Shown: positions 30,887 to 38,977 of the stretch, piece by piece
Layout of the letters: each line of letters opens with the position of its first letter
Position numbering within the stretch: position 1 is the stretch's first letter
Source of the DNA: Microbacterium sp.
GTDB taxonomy: Bacteria > Actinomycetota > Actinomycetes > Actinomycetales > Microbacteriaceae
Assembly (NCBI RefSeq): GCF_026393345.1
Contig: NZ_JAPLAI010000050.1
Span: 1 to 39,358 of the forward strand
Length of the DNA: 39,358 bases
Reading direction: 5' to 3'
Translations under genes and position numbers: made by a program
Notes under the pieces: generated by a model
Databases searched by the model: none
Seen by the model: the letters and a program-made list of their open reading frames with translations, nothing else
Told to the model about the DNA's origin: nothing

Positions 30887-31231
30887 GTGAACATCACCCA
30901 GCTCGAACGGTTTCTCGCCGTGGCCGAGGAGCTGCACTTCCCCCGTACAGCCGACGCCCTCGGCATCCCGCTCGCCTCGTTGTACACCTCGATCGAGAAG
31001 CTCGAGGATGAGATCGGACAGCCGCTGTTCACCCGGGGGAACGGCACGCAGCTGACCCCGGCCGGCCAGCTCCTGCTCGCCGAAGCGCCTGAGCTGCGCG
31101 CCACATTGCCGCCGGTGGCTCCGAAGCCCGTGGTGCCGGCCGGTGGCAAGGCGAAGGCGTCGAAGGGCAAGGGTCGCACGCCCGTCGTAAAGGGGCAGCC
31201 GAAGCCCTACAAGAAGCGTCAGGGCCGCTAA
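30887..31231 (+). CDS. LysR-type DNA-binding domain protein without effector domain
   Basis: A 114-residue protein. Residues about 1-62 are a LysR winged-helix domain (MNITQLERFLAVAEELHFPR, then KLEDEIGQPLFTRGNGTQLT). The effector-binding domain of normal LysR regulators (about 200 residues) is absent. Instead there is a Pro/Lys/Gly-rich basic tail with KAKASKGKGRTPVVKGQPKP and KKRQGR. The reading frame and both ends look intact, with a GGAAGG ribosome-binding site before the GTG start, so it does not look like a broken gene. It may act as a basic DNA-binding or nucleoid-type protein. The divergent VIT transporter gene is a possible target. Confidence 0.85.
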   Translation: MNITQLERFLAVAEELHFPRTADALGIPLASLYTSIEKLEDEIGQPLFTRGNGTQLTPAGQLLLAEAPELRATLPPVAPKPVVPAGGKAKASKGKGRTPVVKGQPKPYKKRQGR

Positions 31232-31250
31232 CAGCCCTCAGCCCGAACGA

Positions 31251-32903
31251 CTACAGCTCGGTGACCTGCCCGGCCTCGACGCGCCACCGGCGGTCGGTGC
31301 GGACCGTGGCGAGCATGCGCCGGTCGTGGGTGACCAGCAGCAGGGCCCCCTCATAGGACTCCAGCGCCTTCTCCAGCTGCTCGATCGCGGGAAGGTCAAG
31401 GTGGTTCGTGGGCTCGTCCAGCACGAGCACGTTGACGCCGCGCGCCTGCAGCAGCGCCATGCCGGCGCGGGTGCGCTCCCCCGGTGACAGCTCGTCGACC
31501 GGACGCGTGACGTGGTCGGCCTTGAGTCCGAACTTCGCCAGGAGGGTCCGCACCTCGCCAGAGGGAAGATCCGGGACGAGACCCTCAAAGGCGACGGCGA
31601 GCGGCTGCGATCCCGCCAGCAGCGACCGTGCCTGGTCGATCTCGCCGACGCTGACGTTCGCGCCGACACTGGCGGTTCCCGCATCCGGATGCTGCTGGCC
31701 CAACAGCGCGCGGAGAAGGGTGGATTTGCCGGCACCGTTCGGGCCGGTGATCCCGATCCGCTCCCCCGCGTTGACCTGCAGCGACACCGGGCCGAGAGTG
31801 AACGACCCCTGCCGGAACACGGCCTCATTCAGCGTGGCGACCACGGAACTGGAGCGGGGCGCCGCGCCGATCGTGAACTCGAGCTGCCACTCCTTGCGCG
31901 GCTCCTCGACCTCGTCGAGCCGCGCGATGCGGCTCTCCATCTGCCGCACCTTCTGCGCCTGCTTCTCGCTGGACTCGGTCGCGGCCTTCCGGCGGATCTT
32001 GTCGTTGTCCGGCGCCTTCTTCATGGCGTTGCGGACGCCCTGGCTCGACCATTCCCGCTGCGTGCGCGCCCTCGAGACGAGGTCGGCCTTCTTGTCCGCG
32101 AACTCGTCGTACTTCTCGCGCTGGTGGCGTCGGGCGGTCTCCCGCTCCTCGAGGTACGCGTCGTAGCCGCCGCCGAACACCTGATTCGAGCTCTGCGCCA
32201 GGTCGAGCTCGAGCACCCGCGTGACGCAGCGGGCGAGAAACTCGCGGTCGTGGCTGACCAGCACGACGCCGCCGCGGAGCCCCCGGACGAACGCCTCCAG
32301 CCGCTCCAGACCGTCCAGGTCGAGGTCGTTCGTCGGCTCGTCGAGCAGCACGATGTCGAAGCGGGAGAGCAGGAGCGCGGCGAGCCCCACCCGTGCCGCC
32401 TGCCCGCCGGAGAGCGAGGTCATCAGCGCATCGCTCGCGAGGGTGAGGCCGAGATCGGCGAGCACCACCGGGATGCGGTCATCGAGGTCGGCGGCACCGC
32501 TCGCGAGCCACCGGTCGAGCGCGGCCGAGTACACGTCCGCGGGGTCGGTGCCCGGTGCCGCCAGGGAAGGGTCACCGAGCGCCGCGGCGGCCGCATCCAT
32601 CGCCTGCGTCGCGTCCGCACAGCCGGTGCGGCGGGCAATGTAGGCGGCGACCGTCTCGCCCGGGACACGCTCGTGCTCCTGCGGCAGCCACCCGACGAAT
32701 GCATCGGACGGAGCCAGGGTGATGCTGCCCGCCTGCGGCTCGTCGACGCCGGCGAGCAGTCGCAGCAGCGTGGACTTTCCCGCACCGTTCGCGCCCACGA
32801 CGCCGACGACGTCCTGCGGCGCGACGGTGAGATCGAGCGAATCGAAGAGGGTGCGATGGCCGTACCCACCAGCCAGGCCATGGGCCACGAGTGTTGCGGT
32901 CAT
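31251..32903 (-). CDS. ABC-F family ATPase
   Basis: Soluble tandem ATPase of 550 residues without a membrane domain, the hallmark of ABC-F ribosome-acting factors. Walker A motifs are VGANGAGKST (about 36-45) and TGPNGAGKST in the second half. Signature motifs are SLSGGQAARV and LSPGERTRA, with DEPTNDLDLD and DEPTNHLDLP. The linker between the cassettes is long, basic and helical (MKKAPDNDKIRRKA, QKVRQMESRIARL), the part that reaches the peptidyl-transferase centre in known members. It could be a translation factor or give resistance to ribosome-targeting antibiotics. It is convergent with the LysR-domain gene, 19 bases apart. GGAGG precedes the ATG. Confidence 0.93.
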   Translation of the reverse strand: MTATLVAHGLAGGYGHRTLFDSLDLTVAPQDVVGVVGANGAGKSTLLRLLAGVDEPQAGSITLAPSDAFVGWLPQEHERVPGETVAAYIARRTGCADATQAMDAAAAALGDPSLAAPGTDPADVYSAALDRWLASGAADLDDRIPVVLADLGLTLASDALMTSLSGGQAARVGLAALLLSRFDIVLLDEPTNDLDLDGLERLEAFVRGLRGGVVLVSHDREFLARCVTRVLELDLAQSSNQVFGGGYDAYLEERETARRHQREKYDEFADKKADLVSRARTQREWSSQGVRNAMKKAPDNDKIRRKAATESSEKQAQKVRQMESRIARLDEVEEPRKEWQLEFTIGAAPRSSSVVATLNEAVFRQGSFTLGPVSLQVNAGERIGITGPNGAGKSTLLRALLGQQHPDAGTASVGANVSVGEIDQARSLLAGSQPLAVAFEGLVPDLPSGEVRTLLAKFGLKADHVTRPVDELSPGERTRAGMALLQARGVNVLVLDEPTNHLDLPAIEQLEKALESYEGALLLVTHDRRMLATVRTDRRWRVEAGQVTEL

Positions 32904-32952
32904 CCGTCAATCCTCCCACCCGGTGGCGACGGCCACGCGCGCGGGAGGCGAG

Positions 32953-33801
32953 TCAGTACTCGACCCAGGTGATGTCGCCGAACTCCGCTCGGAGCCGGTC
33001 GCGGATCTCCACGAGCTCCGGCTGCTCCCACATGTACGAGATCTTCTCGGCGACAACGCTCGCACCGGGGTCGGTCGGCTGCGGCTCCCCCACGAACGCC
33101 GTGAACACCTCGGCGAAGTCTTCGCCCAGATTGGTCGCCGCATACTCGCTCACGAAGTCGTCCTCGTATGCCTCGTAGAACGCCGCGACGTCCTCCTCGT
33201 CGGAGCCGTTGTAGGCTGTCGCCTCATCGCCGTACCCTGCCCAGAACCGCGCGTGATAGTCCGCCAGGTAAGCCCCGTCGTCCGTGCAGGCCGCGGATGC
33301 CATCTCGGCCTCGCAGTCGCCGGATTCGTCGGTCTGCCCCGGGCCCATCGACAGCAGATGCGCGTATTCGTGGATGAGGGTGAGCAGCAGCAGGTCGCGG
33401 TCCTCCGCGCCCGCCAGGTTCACCGCGAGGTTCCAGAGCTCCGGGTCCTCATCGCTTTCGATCACCCAGGCGAGGAAGTCGGAGTCGGCGTTGTCGCCGA
33501 CCTGGTACCAGAGGATCCGTTCGGCGGCGAACTCCGGGGTGATCACCTCGCGGAACATCTCCCACACCTCGAGGTCGATCCCGGATGCGGCGGGCACGAG
33601 GTCTCCGGCCTCGTCGACCTCGTAGACCGTGAGCTCGCCGAGCTCATCGTCCTCGACGGTGCTCGGCCCCTCCTCGGTGCCGACGACCTCGCTCGTGGTC
33701 TCCGGCTCGATCAGCGAGCAGCCGGAGAGCGCGATCAGTAGTGCGAGAGCGCCGGCCGCGGCGGAGAAGAGCCGGGTGCGAGGGGGTGTCGGGTGAGGCA
33801 C
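32953..33801 (-). CDS. putative zinc-metalloprotease lipoprotein
   Basis: A lipoprotein of 282 residues with lipobox LSGC (Cys28). The mature part contains LLLLTLIHEYAHLLSMGPGQ, an HExxH zinc-site helix with H144, E145 and H148. A likely third ligand is a Glu in the downstream helix NLGEDFAEVFTAFV (about 225-237), the layout of a gluzincin-like site. Between them is a Cys pair (GDCEAEMASAACTDD) that may form a disulfide. The mature protein is very acidic. The GTG start has a TAGGGT box six bases upstream (33808-33813), suggesting a leaderless mRNA. The substrate is unknown. Confidence 0.83.
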   Translation of the reverse strand: MPHPTPPRTRLFSAAAGALALLIALSGCSLIEPETTSEVVGTEEGPSTVEDDELGELTVYEVDEAGDLVPAASGIDLEVWEMFREVITPEFAAERILWYQVGDNADSDFLAWVIESDEDPELWNLAVNLAGAEDRDLLLLTLIHEYAHLLSMGPGQTDESGDCEAEMASAACTDDGAYLADYHARFWAGYGDEATAYNGSDEEDVAAFYEAYEDDFVSEYAATNLGEDFAEVFTAFVGEPQPTDPGASVVAEKISYMWEQPELVEIRDRLRAEFGDITWVEY

Positions 33802-33807
33802 GTGTGC

Positions 33808-33813
33808 ACCCTA
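33808..33813 (-). promoter_or_regulatory. -10 box of the leaderless metalloprotease-lipoprotein gene
   Basis: TAGGGT on the minus strand, six bases from the GTG start at 33801. Confidence 0.5.
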
Positions 33814-33842
33814 TCGGTCGCGCCGGGGCGACGACGCGACCG

Positions 33843-34730
33843 TCACGTGGCCCGCGTCTCCGCGCCGCGCCGCACGGGGACGGGGCGGGGCACCCGCGGC
33901 GGGTAGACGAGCGTCACCAGCACGACGGAGATGATCATGAGCAGGAACCACGAGCTCAGTTTCGACAGCGACACGAACTGCCATCCGTCGACCTGGTTGG
34001 GGTAGAGCCACGCCCCGGCCCAGGTGCCGATGTTCTCGGCGGCGTAGATGACGGCGGCGACCCCGGCGAAGACGATGAGGAGCGGCAGACGGAGCCTCGC
34101 ACGCCACACGCGCGCGTGGAGCACGGTGGGGGCCCAGAGCGCCACCACCCCGAGGAGGAGCACCCAGCGGGCATCCCACCAGAAGTGGTGGAGGAAGAAG
34201 TTCGCGTAGATCGCGGCGGCGAGTACCGCCGTCGCCCACACCGGCGGATAGCGGCGGAACCGGATGTCGAACAGCCGGTACACCCGGACCATGTACGAGC
34301 CGACGGCGGCGTACATGAAGCCGCTGAACAGCGGGACGCCCGCGATGCGAAACACTCCCCCCTCGTCGTACATCCACGATCCCGCATCCGTCTTGAAGAT
34401 CTCCATGGCGGTACCCGTGAGGTGGAACAGCACGATGACCCAGAGTTCACGGCGTGTCTCCAGTCCTCCGGCGATCATGGCGATCTGAATGAGGACGGCC
34501 GCGATCGTCAGGGCGTCGTTGCGGGCGAGGATCGCATCGTCGGGGTACCAGAGCCGGGCGGCGACGATGACCGCAAGCAGCAGACCGCCGAAGATGCAGG
34601 CCCATGCCTGCTTCGCGAAAAACACGCCGAACTCGATGACCACCGCACGCCACCCGCCGCGCGGCGTCTGCCGCAGGATCCGATGCGCCGCGTCGTCGAT
34701 CCGCCGCTCCAGGCGCGTGGGTTTTTGCAC
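33843..34730 (-). CDS. DUF817 family membrane protein
   Basis: An integral membrane protein of 295 residues with about eight helices, matching DUF817. Recognisable segments are VVIEFGVFFAKQAWACIFGG, ETRRELWVIVLFHLTGTAME followed by IFKTDAGSWMYDE, and AAENIGTWAGAWLYPNQVDG with LSKLSSWFLLMIISVVLVTL. No biochemical function is known for the family. The start GTG 34728-34730 has a TAGCCT box six bases upstream (34737-34742), so it is probably leaderless. Confidence 0.9.
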   Translation of the reverse strand: MQKPTRLERRIDDAAHRILRQTPRGGWRAVVIEFGVFFAKQAWACIFGGLLLAVIVAARLWYPDDAILARNDALTIAAVLIQIAMIAGGLETRRELWVIVLFHLTGTAMEIFKTDAGSWMYDEGGVFRIAGVPLFSGFMYAAVGSYMVRVYRLFDIRFRRYPPVWATAVLAAAIYANFFLHHFWWDARWVLLLGVVALWAPTVLHARVWRARLRLPLLIVFAGVAAVIYAAENIGTWAGAWLYPNQVDGWQFVSLSKLSSWFLLMIISVVLVTLVYPPRVPRPVPVRRGAETRAT

Positions 34731-34736
34731 ATCGGG

Positions 34737-34742
34737 AGGCTA
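34737..34742 (-). promoter_or_regulatory. -10 box of the leaderless DUF817 gene
   Basis: TAGCCT on the minus strand, six bases from the GTG at 34730. Confidence 0.5.
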
Positions 34743-34820
34743 GAAGCGGATGCTGAGCGCTCGGTGTACGCACGCGCCCCACCCAGTGGCGGGACGTGAG
34801 CACCGCCGGATGGTGGGCGG

Positions 34821-35990
34821 TCAGAAGTCGAGCCGCTCCGGCCGGAACCCGTATCCGGCGAGGCGCGGCAAAAGCCGGCGCGCGATCGGCAGCACGATCC
34901 GCAGCACCCGTCGTTCGCGACGCGTGGGCGGGCTGTGCAGGATGCGGCGGGGGCGCCGGTTGATCGCACGGTGGACGACCCGCTGGATGCCCTGCATGAG
35001 CAGGGTGGGCCCTGACCGGCGCCGCTGCAGTGCCGCGCACGCCCGGTCGATCGCCGCGGGATCCGCATCGCCGCGGAGGACGGGCACGAGGATGCGGGCG
35101 GCGGCGACCGCATCCTGGATCGCGTAGTTGATTCCGACACCGAACGCCGGCGACATCGCATGCGCCGCATCGCCGATGAGGAGCGCACCCGGCACCCACC
35201 ACTCCGGCAGGTGATTCAGCTGGACGGACAGCAGCTTCACAACGCCGGCGACGCGTTCGCGGAACGCCTCGATGCCCGCGGCACGGATGCCGTCGAACGA
35301 GTCCTTCGCCACGATCATCCCGCACTGGAAGTACCCGGGCCGCAGGATCGTGACGAGCATGGTGCCACCGGTGACCCAGGCGAGCGTGTCAGGCATCGGC
35401 ACCTCCGGAGCCGGCAGGCGGAACCACAGCACATCGATCGGCACCCCGTTCACCGCCGGTTCGAGGCGGAGTGCGTCGCGGATGGTAGACCCGCGGCCGT
35501 CGGCTGCGACGACGAGATCGGCGTCCACGCGCAGGTCCCCGTCGCGGCTGCGGGCGACGACGCCGGTCACCCGGCCGTTCGTGCGGACGACATCAGTGAC
35601 GTCGGTTCCCATCCGCAGGCCGAACGACGGATGCTGCCGGCCGGCGTCGGCGAACAGGTCGAGCAGGTCCCACTGCGGCATGAGGGTGAGGGAGTCGTTC
35701 GGCGGCGGCAGCGTGGTGAAGTCCACGGCGTGGAGACGAATGCCGTCGACGACGACGTCGAGCTGCCGGAGGGGCTTGTGGTCGATGGCATCGAAGCCGG
35801 CACGGAGCCCCAGCGCGTCGATGATGTTCAGCGTCGAGGGATGCACGGTGTCACCGCGGAAATCACGGAAGAAGTCGTCGTGCTTCTCCAGCACGACGAC
35901 GTCGATTCCGTCGCGGGCGAGCAGCAGCCCGAGCATGACTCCGGCCGGGCCTCCGCCCACCACGCACACTCGGGTGCGGATCGTCTCCAT
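34821..35990 (-). CDS. FAD-dependent aromatic-type monooxygenase
   Basis: A group A flavoprotein monooxygenase-like enzyme, 389 residues. The dinucleotide-binding motif is VVGGGPAGVMLGLLLARDG (about 10-28). The DG motif is VVAADGRGSTIRD, and the FAD ribityl-phosphate motif is LIGDAAHAMSPAFGVGINYA. The N-terminal FRGDTVHPSTLNIIDALGL is typical of PHBH-fold hydroxylases. It would use NAD(P)H and O2 to hydroxylate a small, often aromatic substrate. It stands alone without catabolic neighbours, so the substrate is unknown. The C-terminus is basic. Confidence 0.9.
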   Translation of the reverse strand: METIRTRVCVVGGGPAGVMLGLLLARDGIDVVVLEKHDDFFRDFRGDTVHPSTLNIIDALGLRAGFDAIDHKPLRQLDVVVDGIRLHAVDFTTLPPPNDSLTLMPQWDLLDLFADAGRQHPSFGLRMGTDVTDVVRTNGRVTGVVARSRDGDLRVDADLVVAADGRGSTIRDALRLEPAVNGVPIDVLWFRLPAPEVPMPDTLAWVTGGTMLVTILRPGYFQCGMIVAKDSFDGIRAAGIEAFRERVAGVVKLLSVQLNHLPEWWVPGALLIGDAAHAMSPAFGVGINYAIQDAVAAARILVPVLRGDADPAAIDRACAALQRRRSGPTLLMQGIQRVVHRAINRRPRRILHSPPTRRERRVLRIVLPIARRLLPRLAGYGFRPERLDF

Positions 35991-36071
35991 GAGGCCAGTG
36001 TGGTGCGACAGAGGCCGCTGGGCCAGACCCGGGAGCGTACCCGCGATTCTCGGACCGACCCACCCCCATAA

Positions 36072-36136
36072 CGCCGAACCACCCCTGTACGCGCAGTGCG
36101 GACAGGGGTGGTTCGGCGACGCAGGGGTGGCTCGGC
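36072..36136. repeat. palindrome C with extra half-arm
   Basis: A perfect 17-bp inverted repeat (CGCCGAACCACCCCTGT at 36072-36088, its complement at 36102-36118) with a 13-base loop, followed by a third, imperfect arm GCAGGGGTGGCTCGGC (36121-36136). It lies between the GlsB-like gene and the monooxygenase gene, both on the minus strand. No nuclease-fold gene is adjacent. Confidence 0.8.
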
Positions 36137-36159
36137 ACCCGCGGCGGGCGCCGAGGGTG

Positions 36160-36435
36160 TCAGCGCGTGGCGCGCCGACGCGTCGCGAACACGTAGATCG
36201 CGAGCACGATGATCGCGCCGATGATGGAGCCGATGATCCCGGAGGCCTGCAAGAAGCCGCCGTTCGGGTCGCTGCCGAAGATGAGGAAGCCGAGGAATCC
36301 GCCGACGAACGAGCCGACGATGCCGAGCACGATCGTCATGAGGATGCCCATGCTCTGCTTGCCGGGGATGACGGCGCGGGCGATGAAACCGGCGATGAGG
36401 CCGACGACGATGAGTCCGAGGATGGTCCAGAGCAT
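36160..36435 (-). CDS. GlsB/YeaQ/YmgE family stress-response membrane protein
   Basis: A 91-residue protein made of three hydrophobic helices with glycine-rich turns: MLWTILGLIVVGLIAGFIAR, MGILMTIVLGIVGSFVGGFL, and SGIIGSIIGAIIVLAIYVFA. This is the transglycosylase-associated/GlsB family, linked to envelope stress but without a known activity. The ATG at 36433-36435 has AAGGAGA in front, which decides against the longer open frame. Two 13-base direct repeats lie just upstream. Confidence 0.92.
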   Translation of the reverse strand: MLWTILGLIVVGLIAGFIARAVIPGKQSMGILMTIVLGIVGSFVGGFLGFLIFGSDPNGGFLQASGIIGSIIGAIIVLAIYVFATRRRATR

Positions 36436-36445
36436 GATCTCTCCT

Positions 36446-36473
36446 TGTTCGAGAAACAGGTGTTCGAGAAACA
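36446..36473. repeat. two 13-base direct repeats upstream of the GlsB-like gene
   Basis: TGTTCGAGAAACA occurs at 36446-36458 and 36461-36473, a 15-base period. On the minus strand the junction reads TCGAACACCTGTTTCT, which shares the TCGAAC half and the GTT of an actinobacterial LexA (SOS) box but not the complete second half. It may be an operator or a small duplication. Confidence 0.55.
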
Positions 36474-36590
36474 CCGAGCTGGTGCGGGTGCCCCGGTCGG
36501 GGCGCCGATCACGCTAACAGGGAGCAGGGGATGGGCACGGTCCGGGGTCGCCCCTGGCCGAAACGCCGCTCAGGCTTTACAATTCCGGGT

Positions 36591-37352
36591 TCAGTCCCAG
36601 CCGAGGTAGTCCTCGATCGCCATCGCCACGTCGCCGGGGTGCGACATGGCGGCGAGGTGACCGGCGTGCGGGATCGTGACGACACTGGTGCGCTCGAGAG
36701 CGGTCGCCTTCAGCGCGTCGCCGTTCGCAGGAACCGTGATGCGGTCGTCGGAACCCTGGATGACGAGCACCGGCAGGCTCGGGGCCAGCGCCATCCACTC
36801 CTCGACGGGAGTGGCGGCGAGCGCCGCATCCTGGAACGCCGAGACCTGAGGATCACGCGAGCCGGCGTAGACGGGCCACGCCAGCGCGAGCTTCACCTTC
36901 TCCCCCACGAGAACGCGGAGCTCCTCCGGCGCTTCGGCGTCCGCGGGCAGCTCGGCCAGCGTCCGCAGCGCCCGCGCCGCATCCTCGCCCGGCCGCTCCG
37001 TCGCTTCGGCGCCGAGCACGAGGATGCCGTTCACGCGGTCGTGGTGGTCGAGAGCCACGGTGCGGGCGACGGCACCACCGAAGGCGTGTCCGCCGATCCA
37101 GGCGTGTCCGACACCGACGTGGTCCATGACGTCGACAACATCCTGCGCGAGGTCGTGCAGCGAGACCGCCGCGGTGCGGCGACTCCCGATGCGCAGCACC
37201 TGGAACCCCAGCTCCACCAGCACGCTTGCAAGCGTGCCGAGGTACGCGGTGTTGAGGCCGCGCCCGGGCAGCAGCACGATCGCGGGCCCTTCGCCTTCAT
37301 CGACGTAGGGAACGGCTCGGGCGTCGGGCTCGAAGACGGCGCGCGTGGTCAT
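36591..37352 (-). CDS. alpha/beta-hydrolase fold protein lacking the nucleophile serine
   Basis: A 253-residue alpha/beta-hydrolase fold protein. It has the oxyanion-hole region IVLLPGRGLN, the acid LVIQGSDDRIT and the catalytic His IPHAGHLA. The nucleophile elbow reads AWIGGHAFGGAVA: the position of the usual Ser (GxSxG) is Ala90, encoded GCC. Activity as an ordinary ester hydrolase is therefore doubtful; a binding or cofactor-independent role, or recent loss of function, are options. An ATG with GGAGAG upstream starts the gene. A possible microprotein gene lies 50 bases upstream on the same strand. Confidence 0.88.
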   Translation of the reverse strand: MTTRAVFEPDARAVPYVDEGEGPAIVLLPGRGLNTAYLGTLASVLVELGFQVLRIGSRRTAAVSLHDLAQDVVDVMDHVGVGHAWIGGHAFGGAVARTVALDHHDRVNGILVLGAEATERPGEDAARALRTLAELPADAEAPEELRVLVGEKVKLALAWPVYAGSRDPQVSAFQDAALAATPVEEWMALAPSLPVLVIQGSDDRITVPANGDALKATALERTSVVTIPHAGHLAAMSHPGDVAMAIEDYLGWD

Positions 37353-37402
37353 GGGTTCTCTCCGAGGGGTCGTCGGTCGGCGCTCAGGACTCGGCGCGCC
37401 GG

Positions 37403-37477
37403 CTATGCATCAGCGATGTCGGCGAGGAGGGCGACGTCGTCCGTCATCACCGCGAGTCCCTCAAACCGAAGCGCCAC
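37403..37477 (-). CDS. possible leaderless microprotein, 24 residues
   Basis: A GTG at 37475-37477 opens a short frame VALRFEGLAVMTDDVALLAD and ends IADA with TAG. A TACGCT box (37484-37489) lies six bases before the GTG, the leaderless arrangement seen at four other genes here. It precedes the alpha/beta-hydrolase gene by 50 bases and could be an upstream peptide of it. It could also be a remnant of a truncated gene. Support is the promoter geometry and the protein-like composition only. Confidence 0.4.
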   Translation of the reverse strand: MALRFEGLAVMTDDVALLADIADA

Positions 37478-37483
37478 GCATCC

Positions 37484-37489
37484 AGCGTA
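37484..37489 (-). promoter_or_regulatory. -10 box upstream of the 24-residue frame
   Basis: TACGCT on the minus strand, six bases from GTG 37477. It may drive the alpha/beta-hydrolase gene as well. Confidence 0.45.
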
Positions 37490-37559
37490 CCGGGGAGCGC
37501 GTGACGAACGTCGGCGGCATGTTGCATGATGGGGGTCTGCGTGACGGGTGGGGGCCGCG

Positions 37560-38977
37560 ATGACGACGCTGGACGACTCTTCGGACCAGATGCCGGGGGC
37601 GACGGATGCGGATGCGGCCGCCGAGCCGCCCACAGAGGAGGTCGAGGTTGTCTCCGTCCCAGACGCCGACGCCGTGGCGGAGTTCTCGGCGTGGATGCGG
37701 CAGGGCCAGGAGATTCCGAGCCGCCGCGCCGCCCTCGATCCGGCCCTCCGTCGCCGCCGTCGCAGGCGCGGGTGGATCATCACGGCGGTCGTGCTCGCCC
37801 TCGTGGTCGGCGTGCCCGGCGGGTACACCGCGTGGGCGCTGAACGCCCCGTTGAGCGATCCGGTCGCCATCGCCGAGGCCCCCACCGCCGCAGCCGGCCC
37901 GGCGGCGGCGCTGATGCTGCCGGCCGAGGGCGCATCGGCGATCAGCGTCACCGGCGGCGAGGCGTACCTCGGCCCGGATGCGAGCGGGATCTGGGCCACG
38001 AGCGGAACCGACGAGGCGCGACCCATCGCGAGCATCAGCAAGCTCATCACGGCCCTCGTGATCCTCGACGCGAAGCCGCTCGCCGCTGAGGGCGATCCGG
38101 GCCCGACCATCACATTCGACAAGGCCGCGCACGACCTCTACGACCGGTATTACGTATGCCCACCGGCACCAGCATGTCGGAGTTCGACGCTCTCGCGACG
38201 ATGCTCATCCCCTCGGCGAGCAACTACGCCGAAGCCGTGTCGACCTGGGCGTTCGGGTCGCAGAGCGCCTTCCTCCGCGCCGCGCGCGTATGGCTCGACG
38301 AGCACGGTCTCGGCAACACCACGCTGGTCGAGCCGACCGGCATCAGCGCACGCAACACCAGTACCCCGAGCGATCTGCTCACGCTCGGACGGCTCGCGGC
38401 CGCCGACCCCATCGTCGCTCGGATCGCTGCGACCTCGACGCTGTACGTGCCGAGCATCGAGACCACGCTGAACAACACGAACGATCTTCTCGGTCGCGGC
38501 GGGATCACCGGGTTGAAGACCGGCAACCTCGGCGAGGGCACCCACAACCTGCTCTACACCGCGTCCATCGACGTGGGGATCGATGCGCCGCTCAGTGTGA
38601 CGGGCGTCGCGCTCGGCGGGTTCTCGCGCGACTCGGTCGATGCGAGCGTCCTCACACTGCTCGACAGCATCCGGAACGGGTTCCACCGCGTACCGGTTGC
38701 GGAGGGAGGGCAGATCGTCGGCTCGGTCACCACGCCCTGGGGTGCCACGGCGGATCTTGTGATCGAGGGCGACAGGTCGCTCCTGACCTGGTCGGACACG
38801 CCCATCACCGTGGCCATGGAGACCACCACACCCCGCGCGTACGCAGACAGGGAAGAGGTCGGCACGATCACGTGGGCCGCCGGACCGAACACGACGTCCG
38901 CCGCGATCGAAATCGACGGCACCATCGAGCCCCCGAGCGCATGGTGGCGACTCACGCATCCGGGCGAGCTGGGTTAG
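37560..38977 (+). pseudogene. D-alanyl-D-alanine carboxypeptidase, frameshifted
   Basis: Two frames together make one S11-type penicillin-binding protein. The first (from ATG 37560) has a cytoplasmic acidic N-terminus, a membrane anchor (GWIITAVVLALVVGVPGGYT), and the SxxK motif in PIASISKLITALVILDAKPL, and stays in register to HDLYDRYYV at about 38154. The second frame takes over at 38156 with MPTGTSMSEFDALATMLIPS, the SxN motif SASNYAEAV and the KTG motif GLKTGNLGEGTHN, and runs to 38977. The join lacks a few residues expected between YYV and MPTG, so a small deletion not divisible by three is likely. The enzyme would trim peptidoglycan stem peptides, but this copy should not make a full protein. 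Confidence 0.85.

Noticed and set aside
33817..33840. Small hairpin GTCGCG/CGCGAC as a terminator
   Set aside because: Only six pairs and no T-run in very GC-rich DNA.
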